A stretch of DNA of 64,000 nt, taken from positions 215,198-279,197 of the forward strand of contig NZ_KL448324.1 of assembly GCF_000709345.1 (NCBI RefSeq), given 5' to 3'. Shown piece after piece: positions 56,547-63,874 of this stretch (the stretch's first letter is position 1; each line of letters begins with the position of its first letter). This DNA comes from Polaromonas glacialis (GTDB lineage Bacteria; Pseudomonadota; Gammaproteobacteria; Burkholderiales; Burkholderiaceae_C). Both the position numbers and the translations under genes were made by a program. The notes below the pieces were generated by a model. That model searched no databases. It saw nothing but the letters and a program-made list of their open reading frames with translations, and was not told the DNA's origin.

Positions 56547-56661
56547 CGCGGTTTTTGCCCGCGAGCAGTTCTTTGCGGCTGGCCGCCTGATCAATCAATG
56601 CCTTGGCCAGCGCGCGCAGTTGCTCGGCGTTCAGGCTGTCCAGGTGCTGTGCATTGACCAT
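56547..56661 (-). pseudogene. IS66-type tnpC relic, N-terminal start
   Basis: The ATG at 56661 reads MVNAQHLDSLNAEQLRALAK, ALIDQAASRKELLAGKNREL and would continue directly into KYRQAKIDQL at 53931 once the inserted IS66 and one duplicated 8-mer are removed. This proves the interruption. The frame is otherwise undamaged here. Confidence 0.75.
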
Positions 56662-56714
56662 GGGCAGCTGTTTGCCCAACCCGGTGGCGTCTGGCCATTG
56701 GCGGATGCCCCAAT

Positions 56715-56753
56715 TGCACAGCCGCTTCAGGTAATGCACAGCCGCTTCAGGTA
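56715..56753. repeat. Short tandem duplication
   Basis: TGCACAGCCGCTTCAGGTA occurs twice with a 20-base period (56715-56733, 56735-56753), in the unassigned 155-base gap between the tnpC relic and the IS21 element. The gap holds no gene I recognise. Confidence 0.6.
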
Positions 56754-57011
56754 CTCGTGATAATGCCCGCCTCGCCCATGCGCGCCCAAGGCAGGCCCAG
56801 CACCAACACCTCAAACTGCGTATTCCGGTAAACGTGACCGCTGATTCCGGCAACGTGACCGGCATTCCGGCGAACGTGACCGAAGGTTGGTGTTGCGCGT
56901 TTTGATTTTATGCCGGCCTGCTTTCCCGGCTGTTTTGCCCTCTCTGAAATTGAATTGTTTTTGAACGAATAGGCCCCTGCCAGGCCGCCCGAGGTCCCTG
57001 AGCGTGGTGGA

Positions 57012-57794
57012 TTAGTGGTCGGTGCTCCCTTGTGCTGGCGGGCTTTTTTTGCGCAGAGATTCGCCGGTGAGGGTGAAGCGGTGATGGTTTTGCATCAGGC
57101 GATCGAGCATGGCATCGGCCACAGTTTGGTCACCTATCCACTCGTGCCAGTGCTCAATGGGCAACTGGCTGGTGATGATGGTGGCGCGCTGGCTGGCTCT
57201 GTCGTCAATGATCTCCAGCAGATCGGCCCGAGTTTGACTGTCCATGGCGGCCATGCCCCAGTCGTCCAGCAGCAAGACGTCCGTATTTTTGAGCGTGTCC
57301 AGCCAGCGCGTAAAGGTGCCGTTGGCATGGCGAATGCGCAGTTCCTCACCCAGGCGAGGAACCCGCAGGTACAGCGCACTGTGGCCACGCCGGCAGGCAT
57401 GCTGGGCCAGCGCGCACGCCAGCCAGGACTTGCCAGCGCCGGTGGCTCCGGTGATCAGCACGGCGTGCCCGGCATTGACCCACTCCCCCAGGGCCAGACT
57501 CATCACCGCGCTGCGTTCAATGCCCCGGGTGCTGCGGCTGTCCAAATCTTCAATGGCCGCTTGCGGATATTTGAGTTTGGCGGTCTTGAGCAATCGCGCA
57601 CAGCGCCGGTCTTGCCTGCCATGCACCTCACGGTCTACCAGCAAGGCCAGCCGTTCTTCAAAGCTCATGGCGCCGATGCCGCTTTGCGCAAGCTGCTGCT
57701 CCAGTGCCTGGGCCATGGTCTCCAGGCGCAGGCCGCGCAGCTGGTTCAGGGTGGTATTCATCATCATGTTGGGCTCTGTCGTGTTGGGTTTCAT
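57012..57794 (-). CDS. istB: IS21 helper ATPase IstB
   Basis: 260 residues from the ATG at 57794, overlapping the istA stop by 4 bases. AAA+ motifs: VLITGATGAGKSWLACALAQHACRRG (Walker A), DVLLLDDWGMAAMD (Walker B) and ATIITSQLPIEHWHEWI (sensor). IstB remodels target DNA to stimulate IstA. Intact. Confidence 0.92.
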   Translation of the reverse strand: MKPNTTEPNMMMNTTLNQLRGLRLETMAQALEQQLAQSGIGAMSFEERLALLVDREVHGRQDRRCARLLKTAKLKYPQAAIEDLDSRSTRGIERSAVMSLALGEWVNAGHAVLITGATGAGKSWLACALAQHACRRGHSALYLRVPRLGEELRIRHANGTFTRWLDTLKNTDVLLLDDWGMAAMDSQTRADLLEIIDDRASQRATIITSQLPIEHWHEWIGDQTVADAMLDRLMQNHHRFTLTGESLRKKSPPAQGSTDH

Positions 57795-58561
57795 TGGTAG
57801 TAGTTCGCGCCACGCACATGGGCGTGAGTCGGGCTGGTCCACTCGGGTGTGGTGCTGGCCTGCAACAGGTCGCGCCGGTTGAGCAGGATGTCGCGGATGT
57901 GGGTGTATTTGCTGGTGCCCAGGCCAAGGGCCATGGTGCAGGCCGCCTCCAGCCGGGCATCACCGTAGCGCTTGGACAGGGACAGCAGGCCCAGGCAGGC
58001 GCGGTAGGCGTGCTCGGGATGGGGTTGGCGCTGCAGCATCTTTTGCACCGTGGCCGCACAGGCCACCCCGATACGCGCGCCCCAGGCGATGAGCCGCTCA
58101 GGTGTCCATTGCGCCTGGTGCTGGTGGCGCTCGGGCAGGTGCTCAGTCACGGTGGTGAAACCGCCTTTGTAGACGCAGCGCATGTGGCTGGCCACCCGGT
58201 TGCCACGGTGCAAAATCTCCACCGCATGGGCGGTGACGCGCAGCTCCAGCGCCAGGCCCACCAGGGCGTTGGGCACGCTGTAGCGGTGGCCTTCGTATTC
58301 GACATGGCTGTCGATGTGTACGCGCACCGTTTTGAAGACCGCCCATTCCCAGGGCTGCACCGGCAAGGCCATCAGGGCCGGCGCGTCGATCTGCGCGAAC
58401 ACGCTGGCGCGGCTGCCCGGCAACTTTTGAAACGCACGCTGGTTGAGCCAGTGCAGCAAGGGGGCGATGGCGTCGTTAACTTCCTCCACGCTGGCGAACT
58501 GATGCTTGCGCAGGCGTGCCAGAATCCAGCGCTCGACCAGCAAAACGCTCAGCTCGACCTT
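57791..58561 (-). pseudogene. istA: istA C-terminal part (separated by the inserted element)
   Basis: In-frame continuation of istA: KVELSVLLVERWILARLRKHQFASVEEVNDAIAPLLHWLN ... to the stop at 57791. It starts with the Lys-Val-Glu of the catalytic motif, whose Glu is the third residue of the DDE triad. It lacks a start of its own. When joined to the N-terminal part (61917-62679) through one CG, the gene is 1536 bases and open throughout. Confidence 0.85.
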
Positions 58562-58563
58562 CG

Positions 58564-58893
58564 GTTTCTCATAGGTCCAGAACTGCCGGCTGTCCGGCCA
58601 CTGGAGCGTGCATAGAGATCGAAGTCACGCATCCCTTTCATCCCTGGCGTGGCCAGCGCTTTGTGCTGGCCACGCGCAAGCGAAACTGGGGCGAGGATCG
58701 GGTGATGTACTTCGACGCCCAAGGCCGGCTGCGTTCGCTGCCTGCGGCGTGGACCGACATCGACCCGCCGGACGTTTGCACGCAGGCAGCCGCTGGTCGT
58801 GCGGCGTTTCGTTCGGACGATCTCCTCAGGCTTGCAGCGCTGATCGACGAGATCAGGACCCAGCACTTGAGGAGGCCTCGCCGTGTCAAGTAA
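58564..58893 (+). CDS. Small conserved protein (DUF5372-like), start codon lost at the element border
   Basis: 110 codons from the border to the stop. The conserved part reads IEVTHPFHPWRGQRFVLATRKRNWGEDRVMYFDAQGRLRSLPAAWTDIDPPD, which I recall as DUF5372, a family found next to serine recombinases; not verified. No ATG, GTG or TTG lies in frame between the left border and this domain. The nearest ATG (58516) is in istA DNA outside the element. Joining the element ends would supply an ATG at 61905. Function unknown; a recombination directionality or accessory factor is one guess. Confidence 0.65.
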   Translation, partial: VSHRSRTAGCPATGACIEIEVTHPFHPWRGQRFVLATRKRNWGEDRVMYFDAQGRLRSLPAAWTDIDPPDVCTQAAAGRAAFRSDDLLRLAALIDEIRTQHLRRPRRVK

Positions 58894-59075
58894 ATTTTGC
58901 CGCATCTGTAAAGGCATTAATGCCGCATGGCATGGCGTTGCCGAAATAACCACCGATTCAGGTGTCTTGGTTTCTTTCTGGGCAATAGCATCCACAGGAG
59001 TAGGAGGTCATGGCTGCCTTGACGCCACGCAGCCAGCGGCATATTATTATTTACACCACAAGTCGCCTTTAGACG

Positions 59076-59528
59076 ATGACCAAGACCACCCCCAAGCTCG
59101 ATCGACTGCGCCAGGCCGGCGTCCTCAACGCACAGCCTGGGCGAGTGCAGGCCGCTTGGTTCCAGCCGGGGAGCTTCTTCGACGCCAACGATCTGGTGCA
59201 GGTCAAATACGAGATGCTGCGCCACGCGCGCCAGGACGGCGTCACCAAGGCCGAGGCGGCGAGTCTTTTTGGCCTGTCGCGCCCGACTTTCTATCAGGCC
59301 GAAGCCGCGTTCGAGCAGGGCGGCGTGGCCGGCTTGCTGCCGCAGCCGCGCGGCCCGAAGTCGGCGCACAAGCTCACTGCCGAGGTGATGGGCGTGATCG
59401 AGTCGCACCATCGCCCGGGCGCCCCGATGCAGGCGCGCGAGATGGCCCGGGTGGTGTTCAGCCAGCTGGGCCTGAAGGTGCACCCGCGCAGCATCGAGCG
59501 GGCCATGACACGCAAAAAAAAACGCTGA
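59076..59528 (+). CDS. Helix-turn-helix protein of the recombinase element
   Basis: 150 residues. KYEMLRHARQDGVTKAEAASLFGLSRPTFYQAEAAFEQGGVAGLLPQPRGPK is an HTH resembling transposase/IS-type N-terminal domains; the rest (HKLTAEVMGVIESHHRPGAPMQAREMARVVFSQLGLKVHPRSIERAMTRKKK) forms a second helical domain. It ends at a run of nine A followed by a stop. The ribosome site is weak. 183 bases separate it from the preceding gene. Probably a DNA-binding regulator or recombination partner. Confidence 0.78.
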   Translation: MTKTTPKLDRLRQAGVLNAQPGRVQAAWFQPGSFFDANDLVQVKYEMLRHARQDGVTKAEAASLFGLSRPTFYQAEAAFEQGGVAGLLPQPRGPKSAHKLTAEVMGVIESHHRPGAPMQAREMARVVFSQLGLKVHPRSIERAMTRKKKR

Positions 59529-59542
59529 CATCGGCGGCTGTC

Positions 59543-59848
59543 GTGTGCTGCGCAAAGGGTCTGCCCGCGCAAGCCGCGTCGGCATACGAGCGCATTCGCG
59601 CCGACGTGATGGCCGGCCAGGCGCGCCCCGACGCCGTGGGCGCCATCGTCTTTCACGGCATGTGGCGAGGGCTTGGGGTACTGCTCGAGACGGCAGCCTC
59701 GCCATTGCCACTGCCTTCACCGACCGTGTCGCCGCCATCAGCGGCGACCCCCACCGGCACGCCCGATCGCCAGCTCGTGCGTTTGCTGGCCGACATGGTG
59801 CTGGCCTTACAGACAGGAGGTGATCCATGCCCAGTGAGTCCGCCTTGA
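59543..59848 (+). CDS. Small protein between the HTH gene and the recombinase
   Basis: 101 residues from a GTG at 59543; it reads AASAYERIRADVMAGQARPDAVGAIVFHGMWRGLGVLLETAAS, a Pro/Ser/Thr-rich linker, then RQLVRLLADMVLALQTG. Its frame is also reached by a one-base slip at the A9 run that ends the HTH gene, so it could instead be the C-terminus of a fused protein. It overlaps the recombinase start by 22 bases. Not recognised. Confidence 0.55.
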   Translation: MCCAKGLPAQAASAYERIRADVMAGQARPDAVGAIVFHGMWRGLGVLLETAASPLPLPSPTVSPPSAATPTGTPDRQLVRLLADMVLALQTGGDPCPVSPP

Positions 59849-61908
59849 AGATCGATGCCGACCATCTACGCCGCGACGCGTTCCTGTACGTGCGCCAATC
59901 CTCGTTGCGCCAGGTGTTCGAGAACACCGAGAGCACCCAGCGCCAGTACGCGCTGCGCGAGCGCGCGGTCGCGCTGGGCTGGCCCATCGAGCGCGTGCAT
60001 GTCATCGACAGCGACCTGGGCCAGTCCGGCGCGCAGGCGCAGGGCCGTGACGGCTTCCAGCACCTGGTCACCGAGGTGGCGCTGGGCCACGCCGGCATCG
60101 TGCTGGGTCTGGAGGTCTCGCGCCTGGCGCGCAACAACGCCGATTGGCACCGTCTGCTCGAGCTGGCCGCGCTGTCGCATACGCTGATCCTCGACGAGGA
60201 CGGGGTCTACGACCCGGCCCACTTCAACGACCGCTTGCTGCTGGGCCTCAAGGGCACCATGAGTGAGGCTGAATTGCATATCCTCAGGTCCCGCCTGCAA
60301 GGCGGCATTCTCAACAAAGCTCGCCGCGGGGAGCTGGAGATACCCTTGCCGATCGGCCTGACGTACGACGGCCTCGGCCGGGTCGTGCTCGACCCGGACC
60401 GCCAGGTCCAGGACACGGTGCGGCTGCTCTTCGATGTGTTCGACGCGGTCGGCTCGGCCTGCGCCGTGGTGCGGCGTCTGCGCGCTCAGCAGGTGCTGTT
60501 TCCCCGGCGCATCCGCCGAGGAATCGGCAAGGGCGATCTGCTGTGGGGGTCGATTGACGTCTCGCGGGTGCTGCAGATCCTGCACAACCCGCGTTACGCC
60601 GGCGCGTTCGTCTACGGGCGCTCGCGCACCGGATGCAACGCACAGCTCCATCCGGTGCAGCGCGTCGTCGGGCAAAAGGACTGGAAGGTGTTGATCCGTG
60701 ACGCCCATCCGGGCTACATCGACTGGCCGCAGTTCGAGCGCAATGCGCTGCGGCTGCGTCAGAACCTGGGTTTTGCACCCGGGGAGCGCGGTCGCATGCC
60801 GCGCGAAGGTCAGGCCTTGCTGCAGGGTCGCGTGCTGTGCGGCAAGTGCGGTGCGCGCATGCGCGTGCACTACGAGGCGCTTGGCGCCGGGCTTCGTGCC
60901 TACTACCGCTGCAGCGAAGAGGTGGTGCGCCGTGCCGGCAAGCCATGCCAGGCCGTCCACGGACCGGCGGTCGATGCCGCGGTGAGTGCCTTGCTGCTGC
61001 AGACCGTGGCGCCCGCAGCGATCGAGGTGGCGCTGGCCGTGCAGGACGAAATTGCCCAGCGCATCGGGCAGGCCGCCGAGCGGCGCCAGGCGCAGCTCGA
61101 GCGCGCACGCTACGAAGCCGAGCTGGCCCGGCGCCGCTACGCCAAGGTCGATCCGGACAACCGCCTGGTAGCCGATGCGCTGGAGGCCGACTGGAACCAT
61201 CGCCTACGCGAACTCGATGCCTTGCAACAACTTCAAGATCGCCAACGCCAGAGCGATGAAACCCAACTGGACGACGCGGCGCGCCAGCGGATCGCCGAGC
61301 TGACAAGCGACTTTCCCCGCGTCTGGAACGATGCCCGGACCAGCGCCCAGGAACGCAAGCGCATGCTCGCGCTCCTGGTCGAGGACGTGACGCTTGTGGC
61401 CGGCCCCAGCATTGCCGTTCATGTACGCTGGCGCGGCGGGCATACCCAGAGCCTGAGCGTGGACAAGCCACGCCCCATCGCGCAGATCCGCAAAACGCCC
61501 TGCGAAGTCGTCAAGCTCATCGATGAATGGCTCGATGCCTCAACGGACAGGCAGGTCGCCGCCAGGCTCAACGAACAGGGCCACCGCAACTGGAAGGGGC
61601 AGTCGTTCACGTCGAGAACGGTCATGTCCGTTCGCCGTGCCTACCGATTGCGCAGTCGTTTCGAACGGCTGCGAGCGCACGGCATGCTCACGGGCCAGGA
61701 GATGGCCGAGCAGCTCGGTGTGTCGTCGACCACCATCCATCAGCTCGGCCGCAAAGGGGTGCTGGCGCGCCACCTGTACGGCAACCACCACCGTTGCTTG
61801 TACGAGCCACCAAACGGTGGTCAACTGGTGCGCGGCGTCGGTGGCCGGTACACCAGCCACTGCGCTTCGTTTATTCCCGCTCAACCGTCAACACAAGGTG
61901 CAGTATGA
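59827..61908 (+). CDS. Large serine recombinase (site-specific integrase)
   Basis: 693 residues with a near-perfect ribosome site, AGGAGGTGATC, 6 bases before the ATG. The resolvase domain starts AFLYVRQSSLRQVFENTESTQRQYALRERA, with the catalytic Ser in YVRQSS near residue 25, and continues GLEVSRLARNNADWHRLLELAALSHTLILDEDGVYDP. Next are a recombinase domain (NPRYAGAFVYGR), a zinc ribbon (LCGKCGARMRVHY ... YRCSEE, ~335-375), a coiled coil (~410-470) and a C-terminal HTH (EMAEQLGVSSTTIHQLGRKGVLARH). It probably inserted the element into istA. Its TGA overlaps an ATG that would open the next gene in circular form. Confidence 0.92.
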   Translation: MPSESALKIDADHLRRDAFLYVRQSSLRQVFENTESTQRQYALRERAVALGWPIERVHVIDSDLGQSGAQAQGRDGFQHLVTEVALGHAGIVLGLEVSRLARNNADWHRLLELAALSHTLILDEDGVYDPAHFNDRLLLGLKGTMSEAELHILRSRLQGGILNKARRGELEIPLPIGLTYDGLGRVVLDPDRQVQDTVRLLFDVFDAVGSACAVVRRLRAQQVLFPRRIRRGIGKGDLLWGSIDVSRVLQILHNPRYAGAFVYGRSRTGCNAQLHPVQRVVGQKDWKVLIRDAHPGYIDWPQFERNALRLRQNLGFAPGERGRMPREGQALLQGRVLCGKCGARMRVHYEALGAGLRAYYRCSEEVVRRAGKPCQAVHGPAVDAAVSALLLQTVAPAAIEVALAVQDEIAQRIGQAAERRQAQLERARYEAELARRRYAKVDPDNRLVADALEADWNHRLRELDALQQLQDRQRQSDETQLDDAARQRIAELTSDFPRVWNDARTSAQERKRMLALLVEDVTLVAGPSIAVHVRWRGGHTQSLSVDKPRPIAQIRKTPCEVVKLIDEWLDASTDRQVAARLNEQGHRNWKGQSFTSRTVMSVRRAYRLRSRFERLRAHGMLTGQEMAEQLGVSSTTIHQLGRKGVLARHLYGNHHRCLYEPPNGGQLVRGVGGRYTSHCASFIPAQPSTQGAV

Positions 61909-61916
61909 AGTCCACG

Positions 61917-62679
61917 CCTTGTCCTGTGGGTGATAAGCGCGTGCAGGCAGCACACTGCAGCCGTAATGACGGGCAAAGTCCTGCACGCTGTCGGTCAGCA
62001 GCGGCTCGTAGCGGTCGGCCTTGGTCACCAGGGCGCGCGGGTTGTCGGGGATGATGAGCTGGGGCACGCCGCCATAAAAATTCAACGCCTGCGCGGTGGC
62101 GCCCAGCCAGTCGCGTGCCGTCTGCGCGGCCGTTGCCAGGCAAAAGCAGTAGCCCGACACGCCCATGGCAGCGACGAAGAGGTTGGCGCGGCCCACCTCC
62201 TGGCCACCGGCCACTAGTGCAATGGTGGGGCCGGCGTAGTCGATGAACAGCTTCTCGCCAGCGCGGTGGACCTGGCGCATGGAACGCTTGAGGCGTTTGG
62301 CAAACTGGCGGTAGTTCTCGCAAAACTGCGAGTAGCGCCAGGGCTTCAGGGGCAAGTCCGCACGGTGCTCGTCGCCGACCTGGGCGCAGTATTCCTCCCA
62401 CAGCAGCATGAGCGTCACGCCCTTGCGGCCCAGCTCCTGGTGAAGGCGCCCGAAGTCGGCTTGCGCATAGGTCTGGCTGGCGCGAGACGACGCCAGCAGG
62501 CGTCGCTCCAGCGCGGCTTCGTCCAGGGCTGAAATGGCCGCCCAGTCCAGCCCGGCGGCAACGGCCAGACCCACGTATTTGGTGACAACACCTTTGGAGA
62601 ACCCCAGGGCACTGGCGATTTGTTGATGGGACTGTCCACCCTCGAATTTCAGACGCAGGGCGTCTTTGAGTTTGCGCAT
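61917..62679 (-). pseudogene. istA: istA N-terminal part (separated by the inserted element)
   Basis: From the ATG at 62679 (after AAGGATC): RKLKDALRLKFEGGQSHQQIASALGFSKGVVTKYV (HTH), LFIDYAGPTIALV (first Asp), LIIPDNPRALVTKADRYEP (second Asp) and RAYHPQDKA, where the element begins. Beyond the border the frame runs only a few codons to a stop at 61888. The catalytic Glu lies on the other piece, so the transposase is inactive while the element is present. Confidence 0.87.
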
Positions 62680-62937
62680 ATTGATCCTTAAGGCGGGCAT
62701 GAAGCTCTTTGCAAAAAGCATCGAAGCTACACGCCACGCCGGGTTTCGTTTATGCGCAACACCGTGCCGACGGTGTCTACCGCCGTGCCGACAGGCGTGA
62801 CCAAAAACATCGGTCACGTTCGTCGGAATCAGCGGTCACGTTGCCGGAATCCCTCCGGTCACGTTCACCGGAATGTCGGTCACGATCCCGGAATCACCGG
62901 TCACGTTGGTCCGGAATACTCACTCAAACTGGGCACG

Positions 62938-63267
62938 CCCCCGACAGCCAGCCATCACCTTGGGCTTGATGAGATACGCATCGCGCACTACCCGCCGTAC
63001 TGCTCCAAACACAACCCGATCGAGCACCGATTGTTTGCACATGTCACGCGCGCCTGCCAGGGCGTGACGTTTCACACGGTGGACATCGCCCGGCAGTTCA
63101 TGGCAAAAGCCAAAACGGCCGCCGGGCTGACAGTGAAGGTCGAGGTGCTCGGCGGGTTCTACGTCAAAGGCAAAAAGGTCGCGGCAGACTTTCTGGCAAA
63201 CATGAGCATCGTCTTCGATGTGCATCTGCCCCGATGGAACTACCGTGCCGTCCCGGCCAATGGCTGA
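62938..63267 (+). pseudogene. ISAzo13-family transposase relic (C-terminus)
   Basis: Reads HLGLDEIRIAHYPPYCSKHNPIEHRLFAHVTRACQGVTFHTVDIARQFMAKAKTAAGLTVKVEVL and ends MSIVFDVHLPRWNYRAVPANG. This is the C-terminal end of ISAzo13 transposases. The IS21 element lies immediately left, so it probably cut this gene; I do not find the N-terminal part on the far side. Confidence 0.72.
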
Positions 63268-63450
63268 GCTTGGGAAGTTATTTCTGACCACATCCTTAAC
63301 GCTGTGGTGCGCTCGATTGCCCAGCGCGGTGGCTTTCTGGGAAGAAAGCACGATGGCGAGCCGGGCGCCAGAACGATTTGGCTGGGCATGCAGGAGATTT
63401 CCGTCTTCGTCGAGGGTGCCCGTTATGCCCGGCAGCTCAACGATGGGTGA
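63268..63450 (+). pseudogene. IS4 (IS50-like) transposase C-terminal relic
   Basis: In frame after the preceding stop: AWEVISDHILNAVVRSIAQRGGFLGRKHDGEPGARTIWLGMQEISVFVEGARYARQLNDG and stop. The FLGRK-DGEPG-TIWLG pattern is the C-terminus of Tn5/IS50-type transposases. Only this tail remains. Confidence 0.65.
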
Positions 63451-63550
63451 CTTAATGAATGGTCGCCCCGTCCCAAAATGGCACCTGGAAGTGCCGAAAT
63501 GCGGAGAATGAAAGTCCTATCAACACTTACTGGATTTCGACTAAAATTTT

Positions 63551-63609
63551 ACCGATAGGTCATATTTAATTGACCCGGTCGCTGTTTATCTTAGAATTTA
63601 CCGATCGGT
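63551..63609. promoter_or_regulatory. hipBA operator sites
   Basis: ACCGATAGGT (63551-63560) and the perfect palindrome ACCGATCGGT (63600-63609) differ by one base and lie 49 bp apart, the second 20 bases before hipB. This spacing, near whole helical turns, fits cooperative binding of HipB dimers for autorepression. Confidence 0.7.
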
Positions 63610-63628
63610 TTAATTAAAGGCAGAGTTT

Positions 63629-63874
63629 ATGGATTCCACAGACCTCAGAGCGGGCGTCACCATCTCGTCAACCCAGGAACTGGGCCAGCTCTTGAAGCAG
63701 GTCCGCAAGTCGCAGCACATCACGCAGGCCACGCTTTCTGGCATGGCGAACTGGGGCGGGCGCTTTATTGGCGATGTTGAAAGCGGAAAGCCGACTGTGC
63801 GGGCTCAAATGCTCTTTGACCTCATCGGCTGGCTGGGTTTGGAAATCGTGATCCGCAAGAAAGGCTCGAAATGA
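63629..63874 (+). CDS. hipB: HipB-type antitoxin (XRE family)
   Basis: 81 residues. The HTH is LGQLLKQVRKSQHITQATLSGMANWGGRFIGDVESGKPTVRAQMLFDLIGWLGLEI. An AAAGG ribosome site precedes the ATG. It should bind the two upstream palindromes and hold HipA inactive. Its stop overlaps the hipA start by 4 bases (ATGA). The short tail after the HTH (VIRKKGSK) is basic. Confidence 0.88.
   Translation: MDSTDLRAGVTISSTQELGQLLKQVRKSQHITQATLSGMANWGGRFIGDVESGKPTVRAQMLFDLIGWLGLEIVIRKKGSK

Larger units (their letters stand above)
58562..61916. mobile_element. Serine-recombinase mobile element inserted in istA
   Basis: About 3.35 kb bounded by CG at 58562-58563 and CG at 61915-61916. Removing the segment with one CG rebuilds istA exactly in frame (HPQDKA joined to KVELSV). 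It carries four plus-strand genes ending in a large serine recombinase whose stop is 6 bases from the right border, as expected for an integrase-coupled att site. Both ends share outward TATGA near the border. No terminal inverted repeats or longer target duplications, which argues for site-specific integration rather than transposition. Confidence 0.8.
56817..62922. mobile_element. IS21-family element, split by a serine-recombinase element
   Basis: The ends (TGCGTATTCCGG at 56817; CCGGAATACTCA ending 62922) carry multiple inward copies of ATTCCGG...AACGTGACCG, about three on the left (56821-56885) and about five on the right (62810-62920), as IS21 transposase sites do. A 7-bp duplication CTCAAAC flanks it (56810-56816, 62923-62929). 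Without the inserted element it is about 2.75 kb, normal for IS21. Confidence 0.88.

Noticed and set aside
58516..58561. ATG at 58516 as the real start of the DUF5372-like gene
   Set aside because: It lies in istA DNA outside the element, antisense to istA coding sequence, so it cannot be the native start.
59866..61200. 444-codon minus-strand open frame over the serine recombinase
   Set aside because: Shadow; the plus strand has catalytic Ser, zinc ribbon and a strong ribosome site.
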